Assembly (NCBI GenBank): GCA_018433975.1
Contig: JAHDQE010000016.1
Coordinates: 1-64,000, forward strand
DNA from: Ornatilinea sp.
Lineage (GTDB): Bacteria > Chloroflexota > Anaerolineae > Anaerolineales > Anaerolineaceae
DNA length: 64,000 nucleotides
Direction of reading: 5' to 3'
The notes under the pieces were generated by a model, which saw only the letters and a list, made by a program, of their open reading frames with translations, did no database searches and had not been told where the DNA came from. Shown piece after piece: positions 35,204-44,026 of this stretch. The translations under genes and the position numbers were made by a program. Within the stretch, counting starts at the first letter, position 1; each line of letters opens with the position of its first letter.

Positions 35204-35340
35204 GTGAATAAAGCATCTGAAAGGGAAACAAGCCCAACAAAAACCTGTGTTAGATTGGTGAAGCTCGCGTTTGCCGGATTGAATTATTTCTGGCATGAGC
35301 ATTTACCATTATCATGGGCATTGTTCATACCCACCAACAT

Positions 35341-35367
35341 ACCCCGGCGGCTGTGCCGGGGCTTTTG
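35341..35367 (+). terminator. intrinsic terminator-like hairpin
   Basis: CCCCGGC (35342-35348) and GCCGGGG (35355-35361) with a 6-nt loop, followed by CTTTTGC. It lies between promoter copies 8 and 9. No convincing gene precedes it. Confidence 0.55.
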
Positions 35368-35507
35368 CAAATCTCGGGCTCAGCACGATGCTCAGGCACC
35401 AAATTCCGTATTAAAAAGCTTGGCTGCTTAATACCAGACATGGAATCACGTCCACACACTTATAGAGCCCGCCCGGCAGGGTATCCGTCCTAATTCCAAC
35501 CGGCGTG

Positions 35508-35639
35508 TTGAGCCCGAATATCCGGCACAATAGAATGAGAACAGTCTGCCGTTAATTTACAGGTGGATAGTGAGCGGCGAATTTACTATCTTTGTTTCCA
35601 ACATTGGTCCGTCATACTGAAACAATCCAGTAGTTAGGA
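35508..35639 (+). promoter_or_regulatory. promoter-leader module, copy 9
   Basis: -35 TTGAGC (35508-35513), 17-nt spacer, -10 TAGAAT (35531-35536). A weak leader hairpin ATAGTGAG...TTTACTAT lies at about 35569-35591, followed by CTTTGTTTCC. The tail is AACAATCCAGTAGTTAGGA, ending near 35639. The spacer shares ATATCCGGCACAA with copy 13 at 40642. Confidence 0.7.
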
Positions 35640-35935
35640 ATAGTATCAGCTTCAAAAAGACGAAGAGATGTTTTTTCAAAGCTTCTTTAACATTCTCACA
35701 ATCTTCCCTCCGGTAAGGCAGCCGTTTCGCTGTGAATATTTGCAACTTTGGTCATTTTTTCCCTGTGGAAACTCGCTGGAGTTCCTCACCTCCGCAAGGA
35801 GAATTCCCCTGTCGAGCGCTTCTGGTTTTGGGCATTGCAACTCTCGTTTCCGCTCTTGTGATTGCACTCAACTTCGCCATGGCGAACCGCACGGAGCTGG
35901 CTGCTCCTCTGCTGGGAAGCAGACTGCGCCGCAGC
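35640..35935 (+). other. gap with a possible gene remnant
   Basis: After the module there is no intact gene. A stretch at about 35820-35925 translates as LLVLGIATLVSALVIALNF then AMANRTELAAPLLG, like a signal peptide and the start of a secreted protein, with AAGGAG at about 35799, but no ATG/GTG is suitably placed and the frame runs into the next promoter. It may be a truncated cassette gene. Confidence 0.3.
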
Positions 35936-36068
35936 TTGCATTTGAAAACATGCCGGAATATACTATGCATATTGATTTGTGGGGCAATTTATTGGTTCAT
36001 AGCAAGTCCACCCTCTGTTTTTCAAAATTTCGCCATACAGAATCATCATAGATTATCCAATAATCAGC
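35936..36068 (+). promoter_or_regulatory. promoter-leader module, copy 10
   Basis: -35 TTGCAT (35936-35941), 17-nt spacer, -10 TATACT (35959-35964), then TTGATTTGTGGGGCAATTTATTGGTTCATAG. The tail is ATAGATTATCCAATAATCAGCC, ending about 32 nt before the gene. The hairpin is degraded. Confidence 0.82.
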
Positions 36069-36099
36069 CAACGCTAAAGCAGCGAGAAAACAAAAAGCC

Positions 36100-37287
36100 A
36101 TGAAACTCCAGCGGATTGCCATTTTTATCATTTCCTTTTCATTCCTCCTGACAAGTTGCAATACCCAATATCGAGCCTCCCAGACTCCCACGCAAACCGC
36201 AAATCCGACAATTACAAACTTACCAAAACCTACCTCAACAAGGAAGGCAACCATTACTCCATCCCCCACACTTTCACCAGCGCAGGAAACCGCGACTGCC
36301 GTTCATATTCAAGTTGAAGAAATGAGTCAAACACAGGAGCATTTCATGTTTACAGCACTACCAGCCACACTTGAAGCACGGGATGTAAAATGCAGAAATG
36401 GCTTTGTTTTAGAGCGTGAAATAGAGCTCCTACGATACTCGAATGATGATTGGACACTATTTACCTGTTCACCCGTTTCAAAGAACAAAAACGAGCAATG
36501 GACACCTGGAGTGGTTGATTATGGGACAAGGTATACTCAGATAACAAAAACCGATTTATCGCAAACCTGGATCATTCAACACAATACGTTTGACTATTCA
36601 AAAATCAACAGACCGGACGCCTGGATGCTCCCCTTCCGCTGGACGGCAGACGGTAAGTATTTATACCTTTACCCGCAGTATTATCCTGATGGTAGTGGTG
36701 CATTTCCCAACTCTGAATACCTTCGAACATGTATCAATGATTTATATCGCATTAACCTGGAAACCGGGAAATTTGAACTTGTTATTAAGAAGGATCAATT
36801 TGGTGCCCTGGGATTATCGCCCGACGACCAATCTCTTGTGTATTCAGAACTAGACAGACCACACATTATTCATGTAAGGAGCATGGAAAGTGATAAAGAT
36901 TTACAAGTTAAACTGAATACAGAAATTGTTGCCTCTGGATCCTTTGTTTGGAATCCCGAAGGCACAAAGGTTGTTTTCGCTGTCGCTTATGGTAAAAAAA
37001 GTGATGAGCGGCGGGATGATATCTCCAGCACCTCCATATTTGTTCTGACACCCAGGTATATGCATGCACAAATGATCCTGGCGGAGGATACTCGCCTGCT
37101 CATTCCTTGGAGTTGTGAAGACAAAATCTGGTTAGATGCAAATACAATACACTTAAGGGCATTAAGTGATAAGTTTGCGGAAGGGGAAAATATCTTTACA
37201 ATCGATATTCAATCCGGTTCTGTAAAGAAGTTTTCCACCCCAGCTCCGGAATTTAACGCAACTTCAACCAGTACACCACAACCCTGA
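36100..37287 (+). CDS. lipoprotein with TolB/WD40-like propeller
   Basis: A 395-residue lipoprotein: lipobox LTSC at Cys20, then a Thr/Pro-rich linker (about 25-70). The body has propeller-type strands with the 'W-x-DGK-Y-L' pattern: FRWTADGKYLYLYPQYYPDG, LGLSPDDQSLVYSELDRPHI, FVWNPEGTKVVFAVAYGKK. TolB-like repeats usually bind other proteins or ligands. It ends in a second T/S/P tail. It is like the protein at 49183 in type. The ribosome site is weak. Confidence 0.7.
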   Translation: MKLQRIAIFIISFSFLLTSCNTQYRASQTPTQTANPTITNLPKPTSTRKATITPSPTLSPAQETATAVHIQVEEMSQTQEHFMFTALPATLEARDVKCRNGFVLEREIELLRYSNDDWTLFTCSPVSKNKNEQWTPGVVDYGTRYTQITKTDLSQTWIIQHNTFDYSKINRPDAWMLPFRWTADGKYLYLYPQYYPDGSGAFPNSEYLRTCINDLYRINLETGKFELVIKKDQFGALGLSPDDQSLVYSELDRPHIIHVRSMESDKDLQVKLNTEIVASGSFVWNPEGTKVVFAVAYGKKSDERRDDISSTSIFVLTPRYMHAQMILAEDTRLLIPWSCEDKIWLDANTIHLRALSDKFAEGENIFTIDIQSGSVKKFSTPAPEFNATSTSTPQP

Positions 37288-37325
37288 ACGGGCAATAAGC
37301 AATCTCACGGCTGGAGACAAAAATA

Positions 37326-37841
37326 ATGCCAGACTATTCAATCGTTTCACCTTACCTTCAGCAATTGCAGAACCAGGCCGAACTTATTCAGGCTGTGATT
37401 GAAGAATTACTTGAAGCATATCAAGCCCAGCCCGTGGGGAATGGATATATTGATGCAATCCTGGATAAAGAAAACGCAATACACTTGATTAACGAACTTA
37501 CAAAATTACCTGTGGCCATTACCCGAATAACCTGGTGGTGCAACTGCACCCCTGAAACAAAAGCAAAATATGGTTGTCCACATGGTATGGGAGGACCTGG
37601 TAAAAAATTTGGAGAAGGCTGGTACAGCGAATGTGTACACTATCCGGATTTCCTGATTTCAGAGCAACCAAACCCGCCGGATGAATTTTCAATGATTCCC
37701 AAGGTATTTGCAGAAGAATGCAATCGACTAACCATCAATTACATCAAAAATGTATTGCCGCTTGAGAGTTTTTACAGTCCCTGTCTATGCCCAGGATTAT
37801 GGTTACATGTTTCGGATGACTGGATAAGAAAAAACATATAG
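37326..37841 (+). CDS. conserved-looking hypothetical with Cys/His cluster
   Basis: A 171-residue soluble protein with GGAGA before the ATG. Residues 1-50 are helical (YLQQLQNQAELIQAVIEELLEAY). Residues about 75-105 hold ITWWCNCTPETKAKYGCPHGMGGPG, then WYSECVHYP; the cysteines and histidines could bind a metal. The C-terminus has SPCLCPGLWLHV. No family recognised. It lies 38 nt downstream of the propeller lipoprotein and probably shares its promoter. Confidence 0.6.
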   Translation: MPDYSIVSPYLQQLQNQAELIQAVIEELLEAYQAQPVGNGYIDAILDKENAIHLINELTKLPVAITRITWWCNCTPETKAKYGCPHGMGGPGKKFGEGWYSECVHYPDFLISEQPNPPDEFSMIPKVFAEECNRLTINYIKNVLPLESFYSPCLCPGLWLHVSDDWIRKNI

Positions 37842-37900
37842 CATCATCTATCTCGAGCCGCACACGAAAGCTTCATTATTATCTCTACACTGTGCGCGGC

Positions 37901-38000
37901 TTGCTTTTAAATTCGCTCAAGAATATACTATCTTATAATAATCAACGGGGGCATTTACGAATGCCTGGAAGACAAGGCTCTTGGCATTTTATTCAGACAG
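37901..38000 (+). promoter_or_regulatory. promoter-leader module, copy 11 (diverged leader)
   Basis: -35 TTGCTT (37901-37906), 17-nt spacer, -10 TATACT (37924-37929). A different hairpin, AATGCC...GGCATT (about 37960-37990) followed by TTATTC, takes the place of the usual leader stem. Confidence 0.72.
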
Positions 38001-38105
38001 TACAGTTATCTCAATATTCTTCTCAGAGAATCAGTTCAGCATTCTTTGCCGGTGCCAATAACTAAATACAGGCTCACGACCTTCGTACATAGAGGAGAAC
38101 GCAAA

Positions 38106-38984
38106 ATGGTAGAAACCACAGCTTTACCACAAAACGATAATGAAAACAAAAAAGATGGAGGCTTTTTGTCCTGGTTCATATTCATGGCTAAAGGCTTTAT
38201 CTTTCCATGCTTCAGTCCTTCGTTTTACAAGACCGCATCCAGGAAAAGACTGATCACCCCTGTGGCATTCTTCATATTGCTTGGCATCATCATAACATTT
38301 GTGACCACAATCCAGGTCGTTGTTGCGATGAACAAATTTGGAAACGAGATTCAGGGGGCTTATGAACGTGGGGAGATTCCAACAATCGTCATTGAAGATG
38401 GAATAGCCAGCGTGGATGGTCCGCAGCCGATGATCTTCGAGGACGATAGAACTATTTTTGCGATTGACACTACGGGTAAGATAACAGAGATAGACACCCG
38501 GAATTATAGCGAGGGCTTTTTACTTACCCGTACGGAGTTTCATGTAGTAAATGATGATGGATATCGAGTTATCTTATTAAATGATCTCCACCAAAGACTG
38601 GGGAATCCAATTGTCATTGACAAGACTCAGACATCTAACCTTTGGAAAAAGATTTCATTTGGCATCAATGTATTTGCCTTTATCGGGATATTGATTTGGA
38701 ATTCATTATTCCGATTCACTTATACGGTATTAATTGGGTTGATCGCCTGGGGGCTTACTTCGATCATTCGAAAAGGTATCGGTTTCAGTCCAATTTTGAT
38801 TACAGGTATTTACGCAACTGTCCCTGTGATCTATCTCAAGTTCCTTCTAAAACTGGTGAACATCAAATTCTTCGGTTTATATACCCTGCTTCTGATCGCA
38901 ATATGGGCATTAGCTTTGTGGAGTATTTTAAGGAATACAGAAGAAAAAATAGAGGTTCCTCTCGATACAGATTTCATAGAGTAA
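38106..38984 (+). CDS. DUF1189-like membrane protein
   Basis: A 292-residue protein; the ATG at 38106 has a perfect GAGGAG site. The pattern matches DUF1189: a cytoplasmic start with FLSWFIFMAKGFIFPCFSPSFYKTASRKRL, a helix (VAFFILLGIIITFVTTIQVV), an external domain with IPTIVIEDGIASVDGPQPMI and FAIDTTGKI, and three or four C-terminal helices. The role of the family is unknown. The external domain resembles regulators that monitor the cell envelope. Confidence 0.7.
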   Translation: MVETTALPQNDNENKKDGGFLSWFIFMAKGFIFPCFSPSFYKTASRKRLITPVAFFILLGIIITFVTTIQVVVAMNKFGNEIQGAYERGEIPTIVIEDGIASVDGPQPMIFEDDRTIFAIDTTGKITEIDTRNYSEGFLLTRTEFHVVNDDGYRVILLNDLHQRLGNPIVIDKTQTSNLWKKISFGINVFAFIGILIWNSLFRFTYTVLIGLIAWGLTSIIRKGIGFSPILITGIYATVPVIYLKFLLKLVNIKFFGLYTLLLIAIWALALWSILRNTEEKIEVPLDTDFIE

Positions 38985-39068
38985 CTTATTCATCGGTTAT
39001 GTGACTTCCCTGGAAATCAGCATTCCGGTTCTTCATCAACAAAAAATTCATTGAAAAAGGGTCTGGTT

Positions 39069-39632
39069 ATGGCAAAGTGTCCTGTTTGTAAAAACGTTGT
39101 TTTAAAATTATCGAATCTCGAAGATTCTCTGCCCGTAAGGCAATGTCGTTCTTGCGGCGGGTACTGGTTAAGAGCAAACGATTATGCGCGCTGGCTCAAA
39201 TCGCAAACCCCAGGTTCTTTTGAAGAAGAAAAAACAAAAGAAGCCAGTACACGCTTTCCTGTTGCAGAATCAAATCAAACTGCAATTTGCCCGGATTGCG
39301 GTCACTTTCTTCGAAAATACAAGATCAGCGCAAAAGTTGATTTTCATTTAGATCGCTGCAACAATTGCAATGGCGTTTGGTTGGATAAGAATGAATGGGA
39401 AGCCCTGAAAGCAGGAGATTTGCATGACGAAATCAACCAAATTTTCACAGCACCCTGGCAGCAGAATATTCAAAACAAAACAATCACCAGCAAGTTGGAT
39501 GCAATGTACCTGCAAAGATTTGGAGAGAGCGACTACCAGAAAATAAAAGAGATCAGAGCATGGCTCCAGGGGAACCCAAATCGAAATTATTTGATGGCTT
39601 TCTTATTGGATAAAGATCCATTTTCAACATAA
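39069..39632 (+). CDS. double zinc-ribbon (TFIIB-type) protein
   Basis: A 187-residue protein starting at ATG 39069 after AAAGGG. Two zf-TFIIB-type ribbons are seen: MAKCPVCKNV with VRQCRSCGGYWL, and AICPDCGHFL with LDRCNNCNGVWLDKNEWEAL. The C-terminal 70 residues are helical and end QGNPNRNYLMAFLLDKDPF. The zinc ribbons suggest nucleic-acid or protein binding. Partner unknown. Confidence 0.8.
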   Translation: MAKCPVCKNVVLKLSNLEDSLPVRQCRSCGGYWLRANDYARWLKSQTPGSFEEEKTKEASTRFPVAESNQTAICPDCGHFLRKYKISAKVDFHLDRCNNCNGVWLDKNEWEALKAGDLHDEINQIFTAPWQQNIQNKTITSKLDAMYLQRFGESDYQKIKEIRAWLQGNPNRNYLMAFLLDKDPFST

Positions 39633-39671
39633 CCCCACTTGATTAGTGAAACGTGTCGCTGCATCCTTCAG

Positions 39672-39796
39672 AGGGTGGTGCAGTGTTTTATAGTACGGAG
39701 TAAAACCTGAATTTTTACTCGCTGGCTCCACAGGTTGCGATTGAGGTCAATTGTATCTCCCGCTGTGTTATATGAAATAATTGCAGGGTATCCAAT
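39672..39796 (+). promoter_or_regulatory. degenerate promoter-leader module
   Basis: The tail GAAATAATTGCAGGG followed by TATCCAATAGTTTAGC (ending about 39794) is clearly that of the module. A diverged promoter CTTCAG, 17 nt, TATAGT lies near 39668-39696. The gene starts about 25 nt after the tail. Confidence 0.5.
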
Positions 39797-39819
39797 AGTT
39801 TAGCTATTTTTTGTGTGTG

Positions 39820-40461
39820 ATGAAAATGAAATCGAGCATATTACTAATAATCGTTCTAAGCACATTTCTTGTCTCTTGTACAACATCACTTCCAACAGAG
39901 CAACCCGTTTCAACTTTTTCCATTATCCCTATTCAATCAACCGACATACCAAAATCCACAGCAATTTTCAAACATCCCTGGTTGTTTCGAGATACTTTCG
40001 ACAGCGGAAGTTTAAATACGGAATGGAACGTTTTAGAAGGACAGCCCCAAATAAGATATGGGAGGTTAGAAACGGACAATGAAAAAATTATTCTACAAAT
40101 TGATGATTTATATCCGAATAACTTTACTATTCAATTTGACATAAATCAGTGTGGAAATGATGGTTATGTACAGTTAACTTTAGGCAATCAACTACGGTTT
40201 GAATTAATGTCTGACTTAAGCACTAATCAACGTCTATACCAGGATAATCAATGGGTGGAATTGCCAGCGGGGAAGATTCATCGATGCGCAACACACATTG
40301 CCATTCTGATAAAATCACCATATTACATTATCTTAAATGTTCATAATGATGAAGTCGTACAGATACTTGAAGGGAAAAACATTGAAGACATAAACGGACC
40401 CATTATACTGATGATGACACCTGCCGCATCTATAGATAATCTTTTAATCACTTCCCCATAA
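39820..40461 (+). CDS. lipoprotein with concanavalin-like beta-sandwich
   Basis: A 213-residue protein. ATGs at 39820 and 39826 are both possible; neither has a strong ribosome site. The signal ends in LVSC (lipobox). Residues about 55-213 look like a jelly-roll (FRDTFDSGSLNTEWNVLEG start, then FTIQFDINQCG and YYIILNVHNDEVVQI), as in LamG/DUF1080-type sugar- or protein-binding domains. No catalytic residues recognised. Confidence 0.65.
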   Translation: MKMKSSILLIIVLSTFLVSCTTSLPTEQPVSTFSIIPIQSTDIPKSTAIFKHPWLFRDTFDSGSLNTEWNVLEGQPQIRYGRLETDNEKIILQIDDLYPNNFTIQFDINQCGNDGYVQLTLGNQLRFELMSDLSTNQRLYQDNQWVELPAGKIHRCATHIAILIKSPYYIILNVHNDEVVQILEGKNIEDINGPIILMMTPAASIDNLLITSP

Positions 40462-40590
40462 AAGACGTCCATTGACAATGTGTTGAACCCCTAATTCTTG
40501 CAGCTATCACTAAGCACAGAGTCTTTCACCTTTCCTATCTCTTTTTCACGCCAGAGGTCCTCCATCTCTCCAGATTTCAGGATGAGGCCC

Positions 40591-40626
40591 AGATACCGAG
40601 TTTTTTAGAAAAAAACCGGCGTCTTA
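40591..40626. repeat. dispersed palindrome (AGAAACCGAG family, degenerate)
   Basis: ATACCGAGTTTTTTAG and AAAAAAACCGGCGTCTT arms, a degenerate copy of the inverted repeat at 46289 and 53398. 40462-40590 has nothing else recognisable. Confidence 0.55.
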
Positions 40627-40641
40627 ATGCGCGGCAGAATC

Positions 40642-40670
40642 TTGAATCCCGATATCCGGCACAATAGAAT
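40642..40670 (+). promoter_or_regulatory. promoter of the dispersed module, copy 13 (drives toxin gene)
   Basis: -35 TTGAAT (40642-40647), 17-nt spacer, -10 TAGAAT (40665-40670), only 40 nt before the ATG. The long leader and hairpin are missing here. Confidence 0.65.
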
Positions 40671-40710
40671 ACTGATAAAATCAATAAAATCCTGAATTTG
40701 TGGAGGGTAA

Positions 40711-41085
40711 ATGGTCATCAGCCAGGGAGACATATACTGGGTCCCATTAGAGGGACCCGATGGATCGGATCCGGGGTATACCCATCCTCACGTGGTAATC
40801 CAGGATAATATCCTCAACCGCAGCCGCATCGACACTGTGGTGGTTTGTGCGCTGTCAACAAATATGAAACGGGCCAAATCGCCCGGCAATATATTGCTTG
40901 AAAAAGGTGAAGCCAATTTACCCAAGCAAAGTATTGTCGTCGTTTCGCAGGTATCTACCGTAAATAAAACGCAGTTGGGCGAATACATTGGATCATTAAC
41001 GAAACAGCGGATCCATCAAATATTGACCGGCATGCAGTTTCTACAGTTGATGACGGAACACCACACAACAGATGAAGAAAAGTAA
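40711..41085 (+). CDS. MazF/PemK-family endoribonuclease toxin (no antitoxin seen)
   Basis: A 124-residue PemK-type toxin. It begins ISQGDIYWVPLEGPDGSDPG with the typical RP/HP-type strand YTHPHVVIQD, then VVVCALSTNMKRAKSPGNILL, VVVSQVSTVNKTQLGEYIGSL and the C-terminal helix QRIHQILTGMQFL. Such toxins cleave mRNA. No antitoxin-sized frame lies directly upstream (40462-40710) or downstream, so it may be orphan. GGAGG lies 4-5 nt before the ATG. Confidence 0.85.
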   Translation: MVISQGDIYWVPLEGPDGSDPGYTHPHVVIQDNILNRSRIDTVVVCALSTNMKRAKSPGNILLEKGEANLPKQSIVVVSQVSTVNKTQLGEYIGSLTKQRIHQILTGMQFLQLMTEHHTTDEEK

Positions 41086-41232
41086 TCGGGCAAACATGGA
41101 ATCCGGCGAATAAAGCTTGCGAGCGCATGGACCGCTGTTCAGTCCACCAGAAAATATCCTGACCTCAAATCTTTCCACGCCCGAGTGACATCCACGATCA
41201 AATATGTTTTATATGGTGAGGTAAGAAATAGA

Positions 41233-41664
41233 ATGGATCAACAAAAACTCCTCGAGACGAATCTGGCAGGCCCGTGCGGATTCTATTGCGGTACTTGCAG
41301 TCATTACCTCGCCAGAGCAAAAGGTTTGTTAAAAGAAAAGAACCTGAAGCATGGCTGTAAAGGCTGCCGGATACAGGATAAAAAATGCGCCTGGGTTAAA
41401 AGAGATTGCACCTTATTACGAAAGAAACAAATTGAGTTTTGTTTTGAATGTGCAGATTTTCCCTGTGCGAATCTCGTCAAACTCGATCAACGTCATGTTC
41501 GTGACGACAATATGAGCCTCATTAATAATTTGCTGCGAATCAAAAAGGTTGGCGCAGCACAATGGCTCAAGGAGCAGGAAGATCAATGGAGATGTCCTGA
41601 ATGTGGGGGAAACATTTGTGTTATAGACAAAAAGTGCTACGATTGTGGGTATAAGATTCGCTGA
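41233..41664 (+). CDS. DUF3795 cysteine-rich protein, second paralogue
   Basis: A 143-residue relative of the protein at 20585: LAGPCGFYCGTCSHYL, KHGCKGCRIQDKKCAWVKRDC, EFCFECADFPCANL and a C-terminal ribbon WRCPECGGNICVIDKKCYDCG. I prefer the ATG at 41233 (GAGG upstream) over an earlier GTG at 41185. The order of motifs is identical to the first paralogue, but identity is low, so these are old paralogues or separate acquisitions. Confidence 0.82.
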   Translation: MDQQKLLETNLAGPCGFYCGTCSHYLARAKGLLKEKNLKHGCKGCRIQDKKCAWVKRDCTLLRKKQIEFCFECADFPCANLVKLDQRHVRDDNMSLINNLLRIKKVGAAQWLKEQEDQWRCPECGGNICVIDKKCYDCGYKIR

Positions 41665-41674
41665 AGACGAGGAG

Positions 41675-41775
41675 CGAGTGATTCGAATCCACTCCAACAG
41701 GCTTTTCAGGAGCGGTGCACCCTGCCGGGATGTGCCGCTTTGGTTTTAAATACCAGTGAACGGGGGTCCACATGT
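41675..41775. repeat. tRNA-T-arm-like + terminator-like repeat, copy A
   Basis: GAGTGATTCGAATCCACTC looks like a tRNA T-arm, followed by CTTTTCAGGAGCGGTGCACC, a hairpin to ATGTGCCGC, then GGTTTTAAATACC. Similar runs occur near 48775, 51637 and 60111. No tRNA body is present. The rest of 41776-42096 has no gene. Confidence 0.45.
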
Positions 41776-42096
41776 AAAGTTTTACTCTTTCTCCATTTCA
41801 TTTTCGCGCCGAACTGTAACGTCATCTATGTAGTCCCGCTTGTTTACCATAAACATGCAATCGAAACCGGACAGAACAGGCCAATTTCGAACGGCATAGG
41901 GAGTGAAGAGCCTTCCTTCCCCATGGACACGAGCGTTACACGACAATCTACAGCTCTCGTGCCATCACGAACCGCCGGGTGCCTTACCCGGTGCTGTGGC
42001 AGTTTCCTTTTCCGTCTCCGCTGGCATCATTCCTGAGTGACCGCGAAGAACGAAGAAGCTTTCTCACAATGGCCTCCCCGTACCGCGTACAGAGAC

Positions 42097-42190
42097 TTGT
42101 TTGTGGATCGGATACGAAATATACTGAAATTGTGATTGGTCATATAACAATTTTTTATCATTAGCCGGCGTTTCAATAAGAGAAACGCCG
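42097..42190 (+). promoter_or_regulatory. promoter of the dispersed module, copy 14, with local hairpin
   Basis: -35 TTGTTT (42097-42102), 17-nt spacer, -10 TATACT (42120-42125). A perfect 9-bp hairpin CGGCGTTTC (42166-42174)/GAAACGCCG (42182-42190) precedes the ATG by 18 nt and could shield the ribosome site. Confidence 0.65.
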
Positions 42191-42208
42191 AATTACGTCT
42201 GGTTAAAA

Positions 42209-43114
42209 ATGGCAAAGTTATTGACCCGCGAGCAGCTCATCAAGAGGGGGGAACTTCTCCACAAACTTATGGAGATTATCCATAAAGTTCAAACCATCGG
42301 CTTTAAAAACCCATCCCTGCAGAATGAGATCTTTATCGAGACAGAATTCGGAAAGGTCCGGACCTTGTGGTACGGGTTTAAAAACACCAAAAAAGCTCCC
42401 GTCTATTTCGACCTGCACGGCGGCGGTTTCCTGTTTGGAAGCGCCGACATGGATGAAAAGCTGAATTTAGAGCTGCACAAACAGGTCGGATGCAAGATCA
42501 TCAGCATTGAATACGCAAAGGCCCCCGAGTTTCCCTATCCCACCGCGGTCAACCAGGTGTACGCCGTGGTAAAACAGGTTTTCGAAAACGCGGAAAAATA
42601 CGCGATTGACCGCGGCAAAATGGCCATTGGAGGACACAGCGCGGGCGGTAACCTGAGCACGGTTGCCTGCATGAAGGCCAAAGAAGAAGGCGCCTTCCAA
42701 TTTGCGTGCCAGATATTGAATTGTCCACCGCTCGACCTGGCAGCCGACCCCTTTGATAAACCGCGCCCCAAAGGGGCCATTCCGCCGCAGCTGGCAAGGA
42801 TATTCAACGCCTGTTACGTTGACCCGGCCCAGGCAAACACCCCGCATGTTTCGCCGGTCTATGCAGCTCAGAAAGACTTGCAGGGCCTCCCCCCCGCTCT
42901 GTTCATCCTGGCAGGAGGAGATTCCCTGCATGATGAAGGGGCAAAATACTGCGAAATGCTAAAAACAGCAGGCGTGGCAGCGGAAAGCCACGATTATCCC
43001 CATCGACCGCATGGATTCACCTATCAATCCTCTGCGGACGCAATCAACGCACGGAGCAAAATGGCGGCTTTCTTAAAGAAATACCTCCAGGCTGATATTG
43101 TCTGGCGCGAATGA
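42209..43114 (+). CDS. alpha/beta hydrolase (hormone-sensitive-lipase family)
   Basis: A 301-residue esterase/lipase. The oxyanion hole is DLHGGGFLFGS, the nucleophile is Ser in MAIGGHSAGGNLS, the acid is Asp in ILAGGDSLHDEG, and the base is His in YPHRPHGFTYQ. It has no signal peptide. It hydrolyses carboxylic esters, substrate unknown. It is followed by a DUF4256 gene 30 nt downstream, probably in the same transcript. Confidence 0.88.
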   Translation: MAKLLTREQLIKRGELLHKLMEIIHKVQTIGFKNPSLQNEIFIETEFGKVRTLWYGFKNTKKAPVYFDLHGGGFLFGSADMDEKLNLELHKQVGCKIISIEYAKAPEFPYPTAVNQVYAVVKQVFENAEKYAIDRGKMAIGGHSAGGNLSTVACMKAKEEGAFQFACQILNCPPLDLAADPFDKPRPKGAIPPQLARIFNACYVDPAQANTPHVSPVYAAQKDLQGLPPALFILAGGDSLHDEGAKYCEMLKTAGVAAESHDYPHRPHGFTYQSSADAINARSKMAAFLKKYLQADIVWRE

Positions 43115-43144
43115 AACCAGGCGGAAAGGTAAAGGACAGAAAAC

Positions 43145-43690
43145 ATGCAAACGGAACAATTTGAAGAACTCCTTAAAGTATTAAAAGCCCGTTTTGAGAA
43201 CAACATGAACCGCCATAAAGGCCTTGAATGGGACGGAATACAGGTAAAGCTGGAAGCGAATACTGAGAAACTGCGATCCCTCAGCGAAATGGAGCGGTCC
43301 GGCGGTGAACCGGATGTTGTAGGACTGGATGAAAAGACAGGCGAGACCATTTTTTATGATTGCTCGGCGGAAAGCCCGGAAGGCCGCAGGAGCGTCTGTT
43401 ACGACCGTGAAGCGCTGGAGGCAAGGAAAGCTCACAAACCGGAGAACAACGCTGTGGATATGGCAGCCGCTATGGGCATTGAGCTTTTAACGGAAGACCA
43501 ATATCGGGAGCTGCAGAAACTTGGGGAGTTTGATACGAAAACGTCGAGCTGGGTGAAAACCCCTCCCGATGTCAGGAAACTCGGCGGCGCTCTCTTTTGT
43601 GACCGCCGCTACGACACGGTCTTTGTATATCACAACGGGGCGGACTCTTACTACGCCGCCAGGGGGTTCCGCGGCGCGCTGAGGGTCTGA
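43145..43690 (+). CDS. DUF4256 family protein
   Basis: A 181-residue soluble protein with AAAGGA before the ATG. It follows the DUF4256 pattern: ELLKVLKARFENNMNRHKGLEW at the start, MERSGGEPDVVGLDEKTGE in the middle, AAMGIELLTEDQYRELQKLGEFDTKTSSW, and a terminal HNGADSYYAARGFRGALRV. No function is known. Length is normal. Transcription likely starts upstream of the esterase gene. Confidence 0.85.
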   Translation: MQTEQFEELLKVLKARFENNMNRHKGLEWDGIQVKLEANTEKLRSLSEMERSGGEPDVVGLDEKTGETIFYDCSAESPEGRRSVCYDREALEARKAHKPENNAVDMAAAMGIELLTEDQYRELQKLGEFDTKTSSWVKTPPDVRKLGGALFCDRRYDTVFVYHNGADSYYAARGFRGALRV

Positions 43691-43756
43691 TCTTTGTACG
43701 GCCGTCGTAGCTCGCCAGGATACGGTTGAAGGCGCAGCCCGAAACCCAACACCCCT

Positions 43757-43784
43757 GTAGAGACGCCCCGGCAGGCGTTTCTAC
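43757..43784. repeat. dispersed palindrome (GTAGAGACGCC family)
   Basis: GTAGAGACGCCCC and GGCGTTTCTAC arms. The same family occurs at 9656, 18044, 46364 and, as GTAGAGCCGCCCC, 53475. Nothing else is seen in 43691-44026. Confidence 0.7.
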
Positions 43785-44026
43785 CTCAATCAATCACAAA
43801 ACCAACCCGGATGGAAAAGAGCCGGGCAGCTTGCCTTGGGGAAGCCAGGAGAATCTACTCGCCAAGGATCAAAGATGCTCTGGATGATTATCAAATGAGG
43901 AAGATATAAGCTTTAAGATGGGGGCTCTTTTCAGATCACAATCACAAGTCTTACCTCTCTCGTCCCGAAAGGCGACAGCACAGTTTGTTTTTTGTTTTGG
44001 AAACGATCCGCTCCATTCCTAACGGC

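Noticed and set aside
35204-35431. 75-codon frame after promoter copy 8
   Set aside because: It begins within a base of the -10 box, so it cannot carry its own ribosome site, and it runs through a strong terminator hairpin.
35668-36051. Open frames before the 36100 gene
   Set aside because: They cross the next promoter module and have no ribosome site; only a short signal-peptide-like stretch may be a remnant.
40462-40710. MazE/PemI-type antitoxin upstream of the toxin
   Set aside because: No frame with a start and ribosome site exists; the stretch is filled by a palindrome and the promoter.
41675-41700. tRNA gene
   Set aside because: Only a T-arm-like stem is present; no acceptor, D or anticodon arms can be formed with the sequence upstream.
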